Assembly (NCBI GenBank): GCA_004154925.1
Contig: QJNS01000002.1
Location: 434,001 to 498,000, forward strand
Direction of reading: 5' to 3'
Source of the DNA: Monosporascus cannonballus
Taxonomy: Eukaryota > Ascomycota > Sordariomycetes > Xylariales
Length of the DNA stretch: 64,000 nucleotides
This document shows, in pieces, positions 24,504 through 37,668 of the stretch; within the stretch, counting starts at the first letter, position 1; each line of letters opens with the position of its first letter. The translations under genes and the position numbers were made by a program. The notes under the pieces are model-generated. The model ran no database searches. It saw only the letters and a program-made list of their open reading frames with translations, and was not told where the DNA came from.

Positions 24504-27500
24504 TGATCTTTCTTTTTCATAAATTTTGCCCTTAAGAATTCCTTTCTTTTTCGATAAACTTTTTATATCTATTCAATAGGTTTTCCAGTATATCTAAGCG
24601 TCGTTCTCGTAAATCTGAACAGCGATTTGCTCTAGCTAATTTAATTAAATTCGAAATTTTATTGCAATACTTTATTCTTTTTATTCCGTCGGGCAGTTAA
24701 ATTATCAAATAATAAATAAGGTTTTTCGTTATAAAAAATGTATGCGTTAAGGTCGTTCGTATAACGGGACGGAAATCCTTATTTCTATAATTAATTGTTA
24801 TATTGCGGAATCGAAAAAATTGAAAAAAAAAATGAACTGGCGGCCGAAAAATCTTTATCGGAAGCTTTAACGCGTTTTTCTCAAATACGCCGTCAGCGAT
24901 AATATTATTAATCACAAGGTGCGAAACTCGTAAATTATGCTTTTTAATCCCTAAACGAATTTCCGGAACCTGCGTTACAAAAAATAAAATCCGTTATAAC
25001 CGTTTAAGCTGCTAAAGGTATAGATATTATCAATTAAAACGTCATAGGTTTTCTGGATAACATAAATTAAAACGAAATTATTTCCGGTCGTTCCGTTATT
25101 ACTGATAAACATTTTTAACAGACGGGAAACGTTAATAAAACTTTTGGCGGGTTTTCAAGTGTTCTCAGAATCCGGGTATTTTTTGCATTTGATTAAGTAC
25201 TAGGTAAGTCCGTTTTATTTTTGTATATCAAAAATCATTTCCATTTCGTATATTTGTTTGCCGTTTACTTTCATATCGTATTGTACTGTATACATTTTAA
25301 TTATATCCGTTGTTAATTCGAGTAAAAGAATATAAAAAATTAAATAAAGTTTAACTTTTGGTAAAAGTCTTAATTAATATTTATTTTCTAAGATTTTTTT
25401 GGCGATTTTGTATAAACCAATATATTTAAAATCGAGCTTTTTATTTAATCGTTGTGATTAACTATTTTGGATAACGAAAAAAACTATTTCCTTTTTTTCG
25501 AAAATTTATCCCTTTAACCTTTTTTAATTATAATACTTACTTCTTTAATATCGTATCAATTCTACCTTTATTTTTATTTTTTAATATAATTATCGTAATT
25601 ATTTTAAAGGAAAAATTATTTTAACATTAATTAGACCGTCGTCGTGTTTTTTCTATAAACCTTTAATACAAAACCAAAATTTGCGTTTGCTAATATTATC
25701 TTAATGTTTTCGTAATAACTAATATTATAAGTTAATTATACAATTAGTAATTTCTTACCCCCATTACTTTGTTTAAAATTAATATAATATGGTAAATAAA
25801 TTTCTAAAATATAATTGGTTCGTTTTATTTATCCGTTTATTTAAGGTTCAAAAACGTTGGATAACTTATAATTTAAGCCAATTTGCATTATCAGGTTTTA
25901 CTAAACCTTTAATACAAATATCGATCCTTTATTTGAAATAATTTTTATTAACAACTTATATATACTAAACATTTGGTTAAAAAGTGTATATTTTTTTTTT
26001 CGTCGTTTATATTTTCGGAACGTAATAAAAGATACAAAAAATTCGTAAATCGGTTAACGATCACGAATATCTTATAGTAATATACTTTCGTAATTAAAGT
26101 TTTGAATATAAGAAATTAAATAATAAAGTTAAATATAACTTAATATTATTGTTATTTTATACTCGATAATAATGGTAATTTTTCGTCTGGTTTTTATTAT
26201 CGAGATTTCGTTTTAATGCAAATGTTGTATTACTGTATAAACCTTTGTATCGTTATTTTTATTTTAAGAAAAAAACATATGCGTTAAAGCCATATTAAGG
26301 TTTTGTAAATCTCTAAATATTTATATACTAAATATTCGTATATCTTTCGTACTAAACTTTTTTAATATTTTTCTGGAACTTATATCTTATTCGTTTTTTG
26401 GTTTTCTAGAAAACTATCATTATACTGCTAAATTTTCTAATATATATCGAAAAGTACTACCCGAATTATTGCAATTTGTTATAAGTGTAAATATCCTTTT
26501 ATAATAATATAGAAAATGATATAACTAACTTTAACTAATTTGTTTTCGGAATTTAATCACTTATTTAAAGCATTTGCTTTATTATTCTTTAAGCTTTTCG
26601 TATAAATATTAACGAAATCTAAATTCGCCAATTTTTCCGCATATTTTAATTATCGTTCTATAAACTTTTTAGTCGTAATAAATCGGGTAAAATGTTGATA
26701 ATCCGTATAAACTGTAATCTAATACAAATTTCCCTTTAAGAAATACCTATATTTTCGGAATACCATAATAATGGCCATAAATTCCTTATTTGGAATACCG
26801 TATTTAAACTGGATTTCTTTGAATTTATACGAAAAGAATAAAATAAGATATAACTTACCTTAATTATTTCGTTATTTAAATATTATGCTTAACGCATAAT
26901 TCGAAATATCGGTTTTTAGTTTAACAAGTTTATTTAAATCGTACATAATTAATATTAACTTGTTAATAATCGCATCCTTAATATCCTAAAATATTTTTTC
27001 CTTATCTGGAATCTATTTAAACTCTTTTCTTTTTTCGTAAAATTCGTCAAAGGTATAACTTTTTTAGTAAAATTTCGAATAGATTTTCTGTAATAATTTT
27101 CGAATTTAAAAAGTACTTATATTTCTGTAATTATCGTTAACGTCTGCCATTTTATAATTGTTACAACTTTTTGGGCTTTATTCTAATATATTTTAGGGTA
27201 ATAATATATTTTAGATATTGCTATGTTTATTTATAGCACTATTTTTTTCCGGTAATAAATGACATTACGTTTTATAAAACTTAAAAAACTTTATGAACAT
27301 AGTTTATATATATTTTTTTGCCGTTTCGAAAAAATAAATGTCGTCGGGATAATATACGACAAAAATATCCAAACACTTTCTTAATATATTGTTAATTATT
27401 TGTTAGAAAATTATTAATACGTTTGTAAATCTTATTGGTATAACCAAATACTTAAGTAATTCGTATTTTGTCCTAACATATATTTTTTATTCGTATTCTT

Positions 27501-28269
27501 TATTAATTTTAATAAACGTATATACATTTTTAAAATCGAATATTATAAATTATTTGGTTCCGTTAAGTTGGTTTTTTATTTCCGTAATTAAAGGTAATAG
27601 TATTCTATCTTTAGTAATAATATCATTTAGTTGTCGGTAATTAACTATAAATTGCAATTTTTTGTTTTTTTCGGCATAAAAAACATCAGGTATTTTGGTA
27701 GTAACTTCGAAAATCGAATTTATTTTATCTGTAGTCGATTTTCCAGGTATTCTTTGAAATTACGTAGTTCGTTTCCGCTGAAATTATAAATACGGTAAAA
27801 CTTCGTTAAGGATCTTTTTTAAAAAATTGTCTTATAATTCAATTCGCTATATTTTAATAATTTCCTATTGATCTCCTTCTTAAAAAGCTGTTCGTATATA
27901 TGGTACTATAATAATATTTTAATTAAATATTTGATTTTTTAGGCTGTTATTATTGTTTTAAATCATTATTTAATTACTTTAAATTCGTTTTAATAGTAAT
28001 TACGATACGTCGTATTTTTCTTTAATATCTATTTTTTTGTATTTTATTCGTATGGATGATAAAGTGTTTGTTGTATTTATATGCATGTATTTATCGTTGT
28101 TATCGATTAAGTATTAAGATTTTAATTTTCTTTTTTTTATCTGCTAATAAGCTATAAGGCGAATTTTACCTAGTCAATTCCGCCATTAATCAAAATTCGA
28201 AACTAATATATTCATAATATTCCTAAGGTTATATCGTAATTCCTGAATAAAATAATATCGAAATTAATT
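24504..28269 (-). pseudogene. Decayed pol of element A (distal part)
   Basis: Minus-strand remnants of protease end, reverse transcriptase, RNase H, integrase and chromodomain, in the order expected for a chromovirus and co-linear with element B. The integrase Asp is Asn (VNRFT for VDRFT). Only short open frames remain, for example 72 codons at 24697-24915 in the post-chromodomain tail. The frame is cut at about 28270, where element B inserted. Confidence 0.8.
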
Positions 28270-28274
28270 ATTTG
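28270..28274. repeat. Left target-site duplication of element B
   Basis: ATTTG precedes LTR B; ATTTA follows the right LTR at 34964-34968. Element B's own copy of the interrupted site (near 32420-32430) reads ATCTG, so the two flanks are consistent with duplication of one target plus C-to-T and G-to-A changes. If the LTR is taken to end in CA the duplication is 4 bp (TTTG/TTTA). Confidence 0.7.
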
Positions 28275-28641
28275 TGTGACAAGCTATAAGGTTTAACCAA
28301 CTATTAAACCTTAAGTCGACGGGTTTATGTTTGCAGGAGTATCGTAGGAATCTGAGCAATGGATATAATAACGTATTACGTCTCGTAATGCCAAAGGTAC
28401 CTTGGGTAACGATGTTATATTGTAAACTGATATTATTTAAACTATGGAAATAATGAATATCTTATATTTAATTTTTTTATCCTATCGAGCCCGGCTTTAA
28501 AGGCTTTACGATCGATCTTATCGAACCCGGCTCTAAAGGCTTTACAATCGATCCTGTCGCGTTATCACGTAATTTAACCCATACGGCTTAATTATTATTG
28601 CGACCGTTTTCTGATACCGCAGCCCGTTAGATTATAATACA
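28275..28641 (-). repeat. Left (sense 3') LTR of element B
   Basis: It starts TGTGACAAGC and ends near ATTATAATACA. It carries a tandem duplication of CCCGGCT[T/C]TAAAGGCTTTAC at about 28490-28545 in the sense U3 half. About 170 bases at the sense 3' side are shared with LTR A (TTTAACCAACTATTAAACCT and following). Confidence 0.85.
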
Positions 28642-31600
28642 ATTTTCCTTTTCTATAATTTTCGTTCCGAAAATTTCTTTTTCTTTTATAAGTTTTCTTT
28701 CCGTTACCATAATAAGTCGTATTAAAAAACCGATTAACAAAAAACAAAAAAGCAAAATAACTTACTTAAATTAATTATTTTTCGAACCGTAAATATACCA
28801 GTATGTTTTTATTATGTTTGTCGCGGGTTATTATTTTGTCGTATTTTTTCGTCGGATTTTTCTAGGTATAAGGAATACGTACCGCGGAACTAGGGTTTTT
28901 GTAGCGTTAACGGCCTTTTTATTTTTCAACTTAAAAAGTTCGTTTTTAACCACCTTAAGGTTAAATCGAAACTTAAGAAAGCCAAGGAAAAAGCGGAATA
29001 AGCGTAGGTTAAAGTTCGTCGTTTTCGAAAACAAAAGAAATTATGGGCCGATTATATAATACGTATGCTATTTCCTGGGCTTCGGTCCCTAAAGGAGTTA
29101 AATAAGTTGGAACGTTAAGAAAAACAGGCCGAATTAAAGGCCGCCAAGGTTATAATAACGGAAGCCGCTTTCTTTTTCGACTAATTTAACTTGATGTCCA
29201 TAAATTAGTCGTTTATTAATTAGGGAGCTTTTGATTTTGCCGATGTCGGCGTTGCTGGTAAAAATTCTTTAATAGGCGTTAGGCGCCAATAAGGTTCTTG
29301 GCGGGTTCCTAGATGTTTTCGAAATCTGGATGCTTTTTCTATTTGATTAAATCTTGGGTAAGTCCGTTTTGCTTTTTTATGTCGAAAATTTTTTCTATTT
29401 CGTATACTTATTAATTTTCTATTTTTATATTATTTTGTACCGTATATATTTTAATTATATTTACTGCTAAGTCGAATAAAGAAATATGAAAAATTAGATG
29501 GAATTTGACTTTTAGTAAAAATTCTAATTGGTAATTATTTTCTAAAATTTTCTTGGCGATTTTGTATAAACCGATATATTTGAAATCGAGTTCTCTGCTG
29601 GGTTTTTTTGTTTGAATGTTTTTTGTAATAAGGAAAATCATTTTCCTTTTTTCGAAAATTAATTTTTTAAACTTTTTTTAATTATAGTATTTATTTATTT
29701 GGCTCCGTACCAATTTTAATTTTAATTTTATTTCCTGGTATAGTTATCGTAATTCTTTTAACGTAAAAATTGTTTTGATATTAATTAAACCGTCGTTGCG
29801 TACTTTTATATAAACTTTTAAAATAAAACCAAAATTTACGTTCGTAAATATTATTTTAATGTTTTTATAATAGTTAATATTAAAAATTAATTATGCGATT
29901 AAGAATTTTTTAATTTAGGTATTTTGTTTATAATTAATATAATATTGTAAATAAATATTTAAAATTTAATTTATTTATTTTACTTATCCATTTGTTGAAG
30001 GTTTAAATATACTGGATAATTTATGATTTAGGCCGATCTGTGCTATTAGGCCTTGCCAAAACTTAAATACGAATATTGATTTTTTATTTTAATATAATTT
30101 TCATTAATAATCCGAATATTTTGAAAATATATTTTAAAAACAATATATCTTAATTGTTCGGCGTTAATGTTTTTACAATATGGTAAAAAATAAAAAAAAT
30201 GTCGTAAGTCGGTTAATTATTACGAAAATACTATCATAATATATTTCCGTAACTGGATTTTTTAACATAGGAAGTTTGATAATAAAGGCGAATATAATTA
30301 AATATTATAATTGTTCTGTAATTAGTAATAACTGTAATTTTCCGTAAAGCTTATATCGTCGAGCCTTTGCTTTAACATAAATATCGTATTGCCGTATAAT
30401 TTTCTATATTGTTAATTTTATTTTAAAAAAAGAATATATGCGTTAAAGTCGTTTTAAGGTTTTATAGATCCCTGGATATTTATATAACTGATATTCGTAT
30501 ATTTCTTGTATTAAATCTTTTTGATATTTTTCTCGAATTTGCATTTTGTCCGTTTTTTGGTTTTTTAGGAGATTATCGTCATATTATTGGATTTTTTGAT
30601 ACATGTTGCTACCTATTGCCCGAATCGTCGCAATTTGTCGTGGGCGGAAATATTTTTTTGTAATAATATTAAAAATTATATGGTTAATTTTGACCAGTTT
30701 CTTTTCAAAGTTTAGTTACTTATTTAGGGCATTTGTTTTGCCGTTTTTTAAACTTTTCTTATAGATAATAACGAAGTCGAAATTCGCCAATTTTTTCGCG
30801 TATTTCAATTGCCGTCCTGTAAGTTCCCTGGTCATAGTAAATTGGGTAACATTTTGATAATTCGTATAAACTTTAACCTGGTACAAATTTCCCTTTAGGA
30901 AGTGCCTAAATTTTCGAAATGCCATAATAATGGCCATAAATTCCTTATCTGGAATGCCGTAGTTAAATTTAGCTCCCTCTAACTTGTACGAAAAAAATGC
31001 AATAAAGTACAATTTGCCTTAATTATTTCGTTATCCGATTATTATGTTTAACGCGTAATCCGAAATATCGGTTTTTAGTTTAACGGGGCGGTTTGAATCG
31101 TATATAATTAGTACTGGGTCGTTAGTAATTACATTCTTAATATCCTGAAATACTTTTTCCGTATTTAACGTCCATTTAAATTCTTTTTTTTTTCGTAAAA
31201 TTCGTTAAAGGTATAATTATCCTGCTAAAATTTTAAATAAATTTTTATAGTAATTGGCAAATCCAAGGAATACCTATACCTCTTTGATTATCGTTGGCGT
31301 TTGTTATTTCGTAACTGCAGCGATTTTCTTTAAGTTTATTTTGATATATTCCGGAGTAATGATATGTCCCAGATATTCCATTTCCTATATATAGAACTAA
31401 CTTTTTTTGCGTTAATAAGCAATTTTACGTTTTGTAAAATTTGAAAAATTTTATAAATATGTTTTACGTATATTTTTTTGGTTTCTGAAAAGATAAAACT
31501 GTCGTCGAGATAGCAAATGACGAAAATATCGCTGTATTTTCGTAATATATGGTTTATTATCCGTTAAAAGGTTACTGGTACGTTTATAAGTCCTATTAGT

Positions 31601-34599
31601 ATAACCAAATACTTAAATAATCCGTATTTCGTTTTGAAAGTTATTTTTTATTCGTATCCTTTTTTAATCCTGATAAAGTTATATTTATTCCTAAGATCGC
31701 ATATTATGAATTATTTTGTTCCGTAAAGTCGGTTTTTTATTTTTGTAATTAGGAGTAATGGTATTCGATTTTTGATAATAACCTCGTTTAATTATCAAAA
31801 GTTAATTACAAGTTGCACTTTTCCGTTTTTTTTAAATACAAAAAATATAAGATATCCTGCTCGTAATTTCGAAAGTCGAATTTATCTTTTTTATAACCGA
31901 CTTTCCAGGTATTTTCTAAAAGTACGTAATTCGTTTTCGTTAAATTTATAAATAGGGTAAAACTTTGTCGAAGATCCTTTTTTACGGATTATCTTATGGT
32001 TTTATTCGTTATGTTTTAATAACTTTGTATCGAGCTTCTTTTTGAAAAGCTGCTTATATCTATAATATTGTAGTAATACATTAATTAAATTTTCTAACTT
32101 TTTGGGTTATTGTTTTTATTGTTCAGATCGTTATTTAGTTGTTTTAATTTTATTCTGATAGTAATAATAATACGTCGTATTTTTTTTGATGTCCGTTTTT
32201 TTTTGTATTTTGTTTTTTTGGGTATTAAGGTATTTGTCGTATCCTTATGCCTATACCTATTGCCATTGTCGATCGAGTATTAAAATTTTAATTTTTTTTG
32301 TTTCTTAATTGGGTATAAGGCGAACCTTATTTGACCAGTTCCGCTATTAATTAAGATTCCGTACTGGCGTATCCATAATAATCCCAAAATTATATTATAA
32401 TTCCCGAATAAAACGGAATCGAAATTAATTATCTGGTATCGTTTTTTGATAAAGATTTCGAAATAATTAATTTTATATATAACTTTCCCGTTATCGTAAG
32501 CGAATTCCTGACTTTCGACGTTCGTCGTTATATAGGGTTTCAACTTATATTTCTATGGCAATTTAAACTTATTGATTACATCCGGTATAATATAATTTCC
32601 GCCCAGAGCTCCGTAATCCATTATTGCAGTATATTAGTACGTTCCGATTCGTATATCCAAAGTAATAAGGTCGTTAACGTTTTTTATTATCGCGTTTAAA
32701 GCCTTTTTTGGGAATTTCCCTTAATTTCTTTAGGTTTCGTTATTTTGCAGCTTTTTTATAAATAATTTTTTTCTTTTAATTCTTGTTCGAATTTGTCGAG
32801 CTTTGCTTGTGTTTTTTTGCTTAGCGCGTCGAACTGCTATATTTGTTGTTATTGTTAGCGTATTGTTTTTTCGAGCCGTATTAATTGTTCCTAATTCTTT
32901 CGCAGTTTTTTTCTTTATCGAATAAATTATTTTTTCATAGTTGCGATTATATCTTATTATGCGTTATTTTGATTATTCTTCCAGAGATTTTTTATGAATT
33001 AACGTATTTTTTCCTTAATGGCTTTTTTTAAGGGGATCCGTAGGAAATATTAATTGAAAATGGAAATCCGTAATAGCTTTTTAATAGTGTTTTTTTACCG
33101 TACGTTAAATTAATTCTTTTTCCGTTTAATAGTTATATTATCCGTAATAATAAAAAGGGTTTTCCTGCGGATACTGCTTTCCTTTAGGCCAGCTTTTTGT
33201 TTCGGCCAGTTATTGGACATTTTTTGAAGCTATGGTTCGAAACTGTCGATATTATTGTTTATTATTTTTATTATGTTCGGTACGGTTTGGAAAGTCGAAT
33301 CCTTTATAATATTTGCGGGTAATTCGTGTATAGATATGTTGTTTTTATTTTTCGTAATCGGGATAATTTCGTTGTCGATAATATATGGCATGCCTTTTGC
33401 CGTATCGATTAAGTGTTTTGGGACAGACTTTTTTTATCCAGTTCTAATGTTCGCGTAATTATCCTTATAATGCTTTTTGTTATATTCGCGTTGTTTATTA
33501 AGTTAACTTTCTGGCTTTTTATATTTTGCGTCGAATTTCTTATCGTAATAGTCTTTATTAGACCTTTTGCTGTAAGTTTAACATATATTTGGCCCGGATC
33601 ATATTAATGGCGTTATTATCGTTTTTTTAATTATTTTTCGATTATTTTTTCGGTATAGGGGTCTAATTCTCTTATCGTGGCTTTTTGGGTTTCTTATATC
33701 TGTATACCTTACGTCCCATTTTACCATAATTGAAATATTTAATCTGGCTTTAATTTTGTCGGTAGGTAACGCCAAATTCCCTAAGTCCTGGCGCCGTTTT
33801 ATATGAAGTAAAAGGTGCGTTTCGTTTTTTCTCTTGGTTAAACTTATATCCCGAACGTAGGGCATATTATCCTTTTTTTTTCCTGTCGTCTTTTAAACTG
33901 TCGATTATTAATCTTGATTACCTTTGTAATGTACTGGTCCAGGGCAATTAGTCGTTCGATCTGAATAATTTTATTTTTTACATTATTTTTTAGCCCTTTA
34001 TAAAATATGTCGATAAGGGTATTGGCTTTATCGTTTCCCTATCCCGCTTTAGCTGTAAGATTTTTGAAGGTTACGGCGTATTTAGATGCGTGTCCTTTTT
34101 GTTAAAATTGTAAAAGTTATTAAGCCGTTAATCGTTTTTTATCCGGATTGACGAAATTATCGCGTATTTTGTTTTCGAAATTAGTATAAATTAAAAAGAT
34201 TTTATTGGTAAAATCCTCCTTATTTGCGTTTTTTATTTCCAGGAAATTTTTCATAACAAGTTTAAATTAATTAGCTGCATTTTTTGTTAAGTATGCTTTT
34301 ATTATTAGAACTATATCTGCTGGGTTATTAAAATTTAAAAAACGAAAATAAATTTGTGCCTAAATTAGAAAAATCTGAAGGTTACCTTTTTTATCGTAAG
34401 GTTCTGGCTTTTTAGGTTTTATGCGGACGAAAAAAGGTTGGGTAAGTAACGTAACCCTAAGTTATCGTATTTCTTTTTTTAGCTTTCGAATTCGAGCCTG
34501 AAGCTGTTAAATAGGGGTTTTCTAAGTACTGGTCGATATTTTAACAGTGTTAAATATGGTTCAAAGTTTAATTGTATTACTAAATAAAACCTTGTAACG
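28642..34599 (-). pseudogene. Decayed gag-pol of element B
   Basis: The longest surviving pieces are 32543-32280 (87 residues), a retropepsin C-terminal region with YNIILGLLWIRQYGILIN, and 31012-30716 (98 residues), the RNase H region with GAKFNYGIPDKEFMAIIM continuing toward a connection domain. The integrase core at about 30195-30255 reads YDSIFVIINRLT, with Asn for the catalytic-core Asp. A chromodomain with KKHPDF and EPAKNLIGA lies near 29275-29350. A knuckle-like stretch near 33440-33485 reads EYNKKHYKDNYAN, parallel to that of element E. Stops in every domain make it non-functional. The overlapping open frames on both strands at 28814-29059 belong to the Lys/Arg-rich tail after the chromodomain. 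Confidence 0.82.
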
Positions 34600-34964
34600 T
34601 ATAACGAACTATAAAGTTTAACCAATTATTAAACCTTAAGTCGACGGATTTATATTAGCAGAAATATCGTAAAAATCTAAGCAATAAATATAATAACATA
34701 TTACGTTTCGTAATACCAAAAGTACGTTGGGTAACGATATTGTATTGCAAACTAATATTATTTAAATTAGAGCAATAATGAATGTCTTATATTTAATTCT
34801 TTTATCCTGTTGAGCTCGGCTTTAAAGGTTTTACGATCGAGTCTGTCAAGCCCGGCTTTAAAGGCTTTACGATCGATCCTGTCGAGCCATCACGTGACTT
34901 GACCCACACGGCTTAGTCATTGTTGCGACCGTTTTCTGAGGCCGCAGCTTGTTAGATCATAACA
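34600..34964 (-). repeat. Right (sense 5') LTR of element B
   Basis: It starts TATAACGAAC (TG to TA) and ends GATCATAACA. The U3 tandem repeats are at about 34805-34880 (CGGCTTTAAAGGTTTTACGA then CGGCTTTAAAGGCTTTACGA). It is followed by the duplicated target ATTTA, and element A resumes there. Confidence 0.85.
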
Positions 34965-34968
34965 TTTA

Positions 34969-37245
34969 ATATCGATTTTAAATAAAACTCTCGAAATAAT
35001 TAATTTTGGAAATAGTTTTTCTGTTATCGTAAACAAATTCTTAACTTTCGGTATTTATCGTCATACAAGGTTTTAACTTATATCTTTATAATAACCTAAA
35101 TTTATTAATTATATTTTCTATAATATAATTGCCGCTTAAAGTTTCGTAATTTACTATTATGGTATACCAGTACGTTTTAATTTTTATATCCAAAGTAATA
35201 CGGTCGTTAACGTTTTTTATTATCGCGTTTAAAGCCCTTGTTGAGAATTCTCTTTAATTTCTTTAAATTTCGTTATCCTGGAATTTTTTTATAGGTAACT
35301 CTTTTTAATTTTTGTTGGAATTTATCTAATTCTTTCTATATTTTTTCTTTAACGCCTTAACCTACTATATTTATTATTATTGCGGGCATATTATTGCTTC
35401 GAATAATATTAATTAGTTTTAATCTTATTCCAATTTTTTTATCGGATAAAGGTTTTTTACATTTATAATTATATCTTATGATACGTCGTTATAATAATCG
35501 TTTTAAATATTTTTTGTAAATTAATATATTTTTTCTTAATAGTTTTTTTAAAGGATTTGTAATAAATAATAATTAAAAATGGAAATCCGTAATAATTTTC
35601 GGGTAATATCTTTTTATTATACGCTAAATCAACTTTTCTTCCATTTGGTAATTATATTATCCATAATAACAAAAGGGTGTTTGTACGGGCATTATTTATT
35701 TTCAGGCCAACTTTTTGCTTCGGTTAGTTATTGGATATTTTTTAGGATTATAGTTCGAAAATATCGACACCATTATTTATTGTCTTTATTGTCTCCAGTA
35801 CGATTTAAAAAGTCGAATGTTTCGTAATATATACGGGTGATTCGTTTGTAAATTTCCTGTTTTCATTTTTCGTAATCGTGATATTCTCGTCGTCGATAAT
35901 GTATAGCATGTATTTTGCCGTATCGATTAGGGGTTCCGGGACAAATTTTTTCTATTTAATTCTAATATTCGCGTAATTATCCTTACAATGCTTTTTATTA
36001 TGCTTGCAATATTTATTAAGCTAGCTTTTTAGTTTTTCGCATTTTTCGTCGGATTTCTTATTATATTAGTTCTTATTGGATTTTTTGCTATGGGAGACCT
36101 AAGACGTACTTAGGCCGAATTGTATTCATAAAGTTTTTTTTATTTTTCTAATTCTTTTTCGATTATCCTTTATGTACTGGTTTTTAATTATTTTAATAGG
36201 ATTTTTTAGATACTTTATATTATGTTACCTTATGTTCGATTTTATTGTAATTATAGCATTTGATTTAAGCCTATTTTTTATCAATAAATTTTACTTCTAT
36301 AAGTTCCGGTTCTGTACTGTAAAAAGTATTACTGCTTCGAAAAACGTTAGTATTAACCATATATCGGAATTTGTTATCGTTTTTTCTTTTAATACCTTTA
36401 AAAATATTATATATATTGTCGATCCTTAATCTTAAGTGCCACAACGATATAATCCGATAAATATTTGGACCAGTTAAGTTTGATAAATTTTTTCTCTATT
36501 TTTTAGGCCGTCGAAAAACTGAGCTATTAATTAAATTAGCGTATTACAGTAACTGGATGTTAATTCTTTTTATCGTAATTATTAAATTTATATTTCGAAT
36601 CTTCTGTTTTCGTTTATTATTTCGAATATCTTTATTAATATTTGTTCTAATTATTTGTAATTATTATAAATTTGTATTACCTTTGTGTTCAGTTTTTCGA
36701 TTAATAACATAATATATCTTCTTATTACGGATTTGACCCAAATAACCCTATTTCTGGTAAATCGTTTAATTACGAATTTAATTTGTATACTAAATTTAAA
36801 TAATCAAATAAAGAAATACTCGAAATATATTCGGCATTAAATCAAAAATAATTAAAGCTTAATCGAGGTTCCGTCGAAAAGCTTTAGTTTAAAAAGCTCA
36901 AAAACCTTTTTTAATCGTTTAACAAACTTTAGCTAAATAATCTAGCTTATTTAAAAACATTTCCCAGTTTCGGGAACTTTTTTTTTTCTTAAGCCTTTTA
37001 TAAACGGCTTAAAACATGTGGTAAAATTATTATTCTCATTTTTAAGTTAAAAAATGCGTTCGTTTATAATATCCAGTCGTCGAAAAACTTCTTTGCGAAA
37101 AAAACGAAATGTCTCCTTTTCTTTTTCGAATTCCATTCCAGTATCCGAGTAAGTAGGGATCTGGTAAATGGGCTATTCGAGCTGCTTGCTAGTAAATATA
37201 ATATCGGCGATATTGTTCAAAATGTAACGGTATTACTAAATAAAA
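34969..37245 (-). pseudogene. Decayed gag and protease part of element A
   Basis: This continues element A after the B insertion. The join is clear because 34969-35010 (ATATCG...CTCGAAATAATTAATTTTGG) aligns with element B at about 32425-32470, exactly downstream of the interrupted site. A knuckle-like stretch near 35965-36010 reads YCKHNKKHCKDNYAN. Open frames of 82-85 codons on the opposite strand at 35579-35827 and 36172-36429 are antisense and not called. Confidence 0.75.
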
Positions 37246-37668
37246 ATTTGCAACGTATAACGGCTAAGGGGTTTAAACAACTATTACACCTTAGTCGGAC
37301 GGATTTATGTTAATAGAAACATCGTAAAAATCTAAGCAATAAATATAATAATCGTATTACGTCGCGTAATACCAAAAGTACCGTAAGTAACGATATTATA
37401 TTAAAAACGATTGGTATTAATAAATGTTATAACGTAAAGGTATTTAAATTATTGAAATAATAAGCATATATATCTTATTCCTGTTTACTGAATCACCGCT
37501 AATATTTTAATAATCCGGCTTACTAGCTTACCACCAATACGTTTGTAATCCGGCTCACTGGCTTACCACTAGTAAGTTAGTGATCCATTACGTAACCTGC
37601 CCCCCACGCATTTGTGGTTGGGTCATGGCAGACCGTTTTTGGAAATCGTGGCTCGTTGGGCCATGACA
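37246..37668 (-). repeat. Right (sense 5') LTR of element A
   Basis: It starts TATAACGGCTAAGG and ends GGGCCATGACA, with U3 tandem repeats at about 37500-37590. It pairs with 24090-24503. The conserved sense sequence CGTTGCAAATTTTTATTTAG follows directly inside the element and is shared with E (CGTTACAAATTTTTGTTTAA), making it the likely primer-binding region. Confidence 0.88.

Larger units (their letters stand above)
28275..34964 (-). mobile_element. Element B: Ty3/gypsy chromovirus nested in element A
   Basis: A 6.7-kb element with 367- and 365-bp LTRs, in the same orientation as its host element A. Sense is minus: gag (about 34.5-33.2 kb), protease (about 32.5 kb), reverse transcriptase (about 31.9-31.05 kb), RNase H (31.0-30.7 kb), integrase (about 30.2 kb), chromodomain (about 29.35-29.27 kb), then a basic coiled tail. 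It is less degraded than A: 98- and 87-codon open frames survive and its LTRs keep GC-rich blocks such as CACGTGACTTGACCCACACG. This fits its being the younger insertion. Confidence 0.9.
24090..37668 (-). mobile_element. Element A: Ty3/gypsy chromovirus interrupted by nested element B
   Basis: Two 414- and 423-bp LTRs flanked by a perfect 5-bp duplication (TAAAA) delimit the element. Removing element B and its duplicated target leaves about 6.9 kb, a normal gypsy size. Sense is the minus strand: gag lies on the right (about 35-37 kb) and pol on the left (24.6-28.27 kb). Pol fragments include the chromodomain (about 25118-25210), integrase core (about 26020-26095, reads IFVIVNRFTNFLY), RNase H (about 26560-26850) and reverse transcriptase (about 26950-27800). 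All frames are broken. The LTR start reads TA on the left instead of TG, consistent with RIP. Confidence 0.9.
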
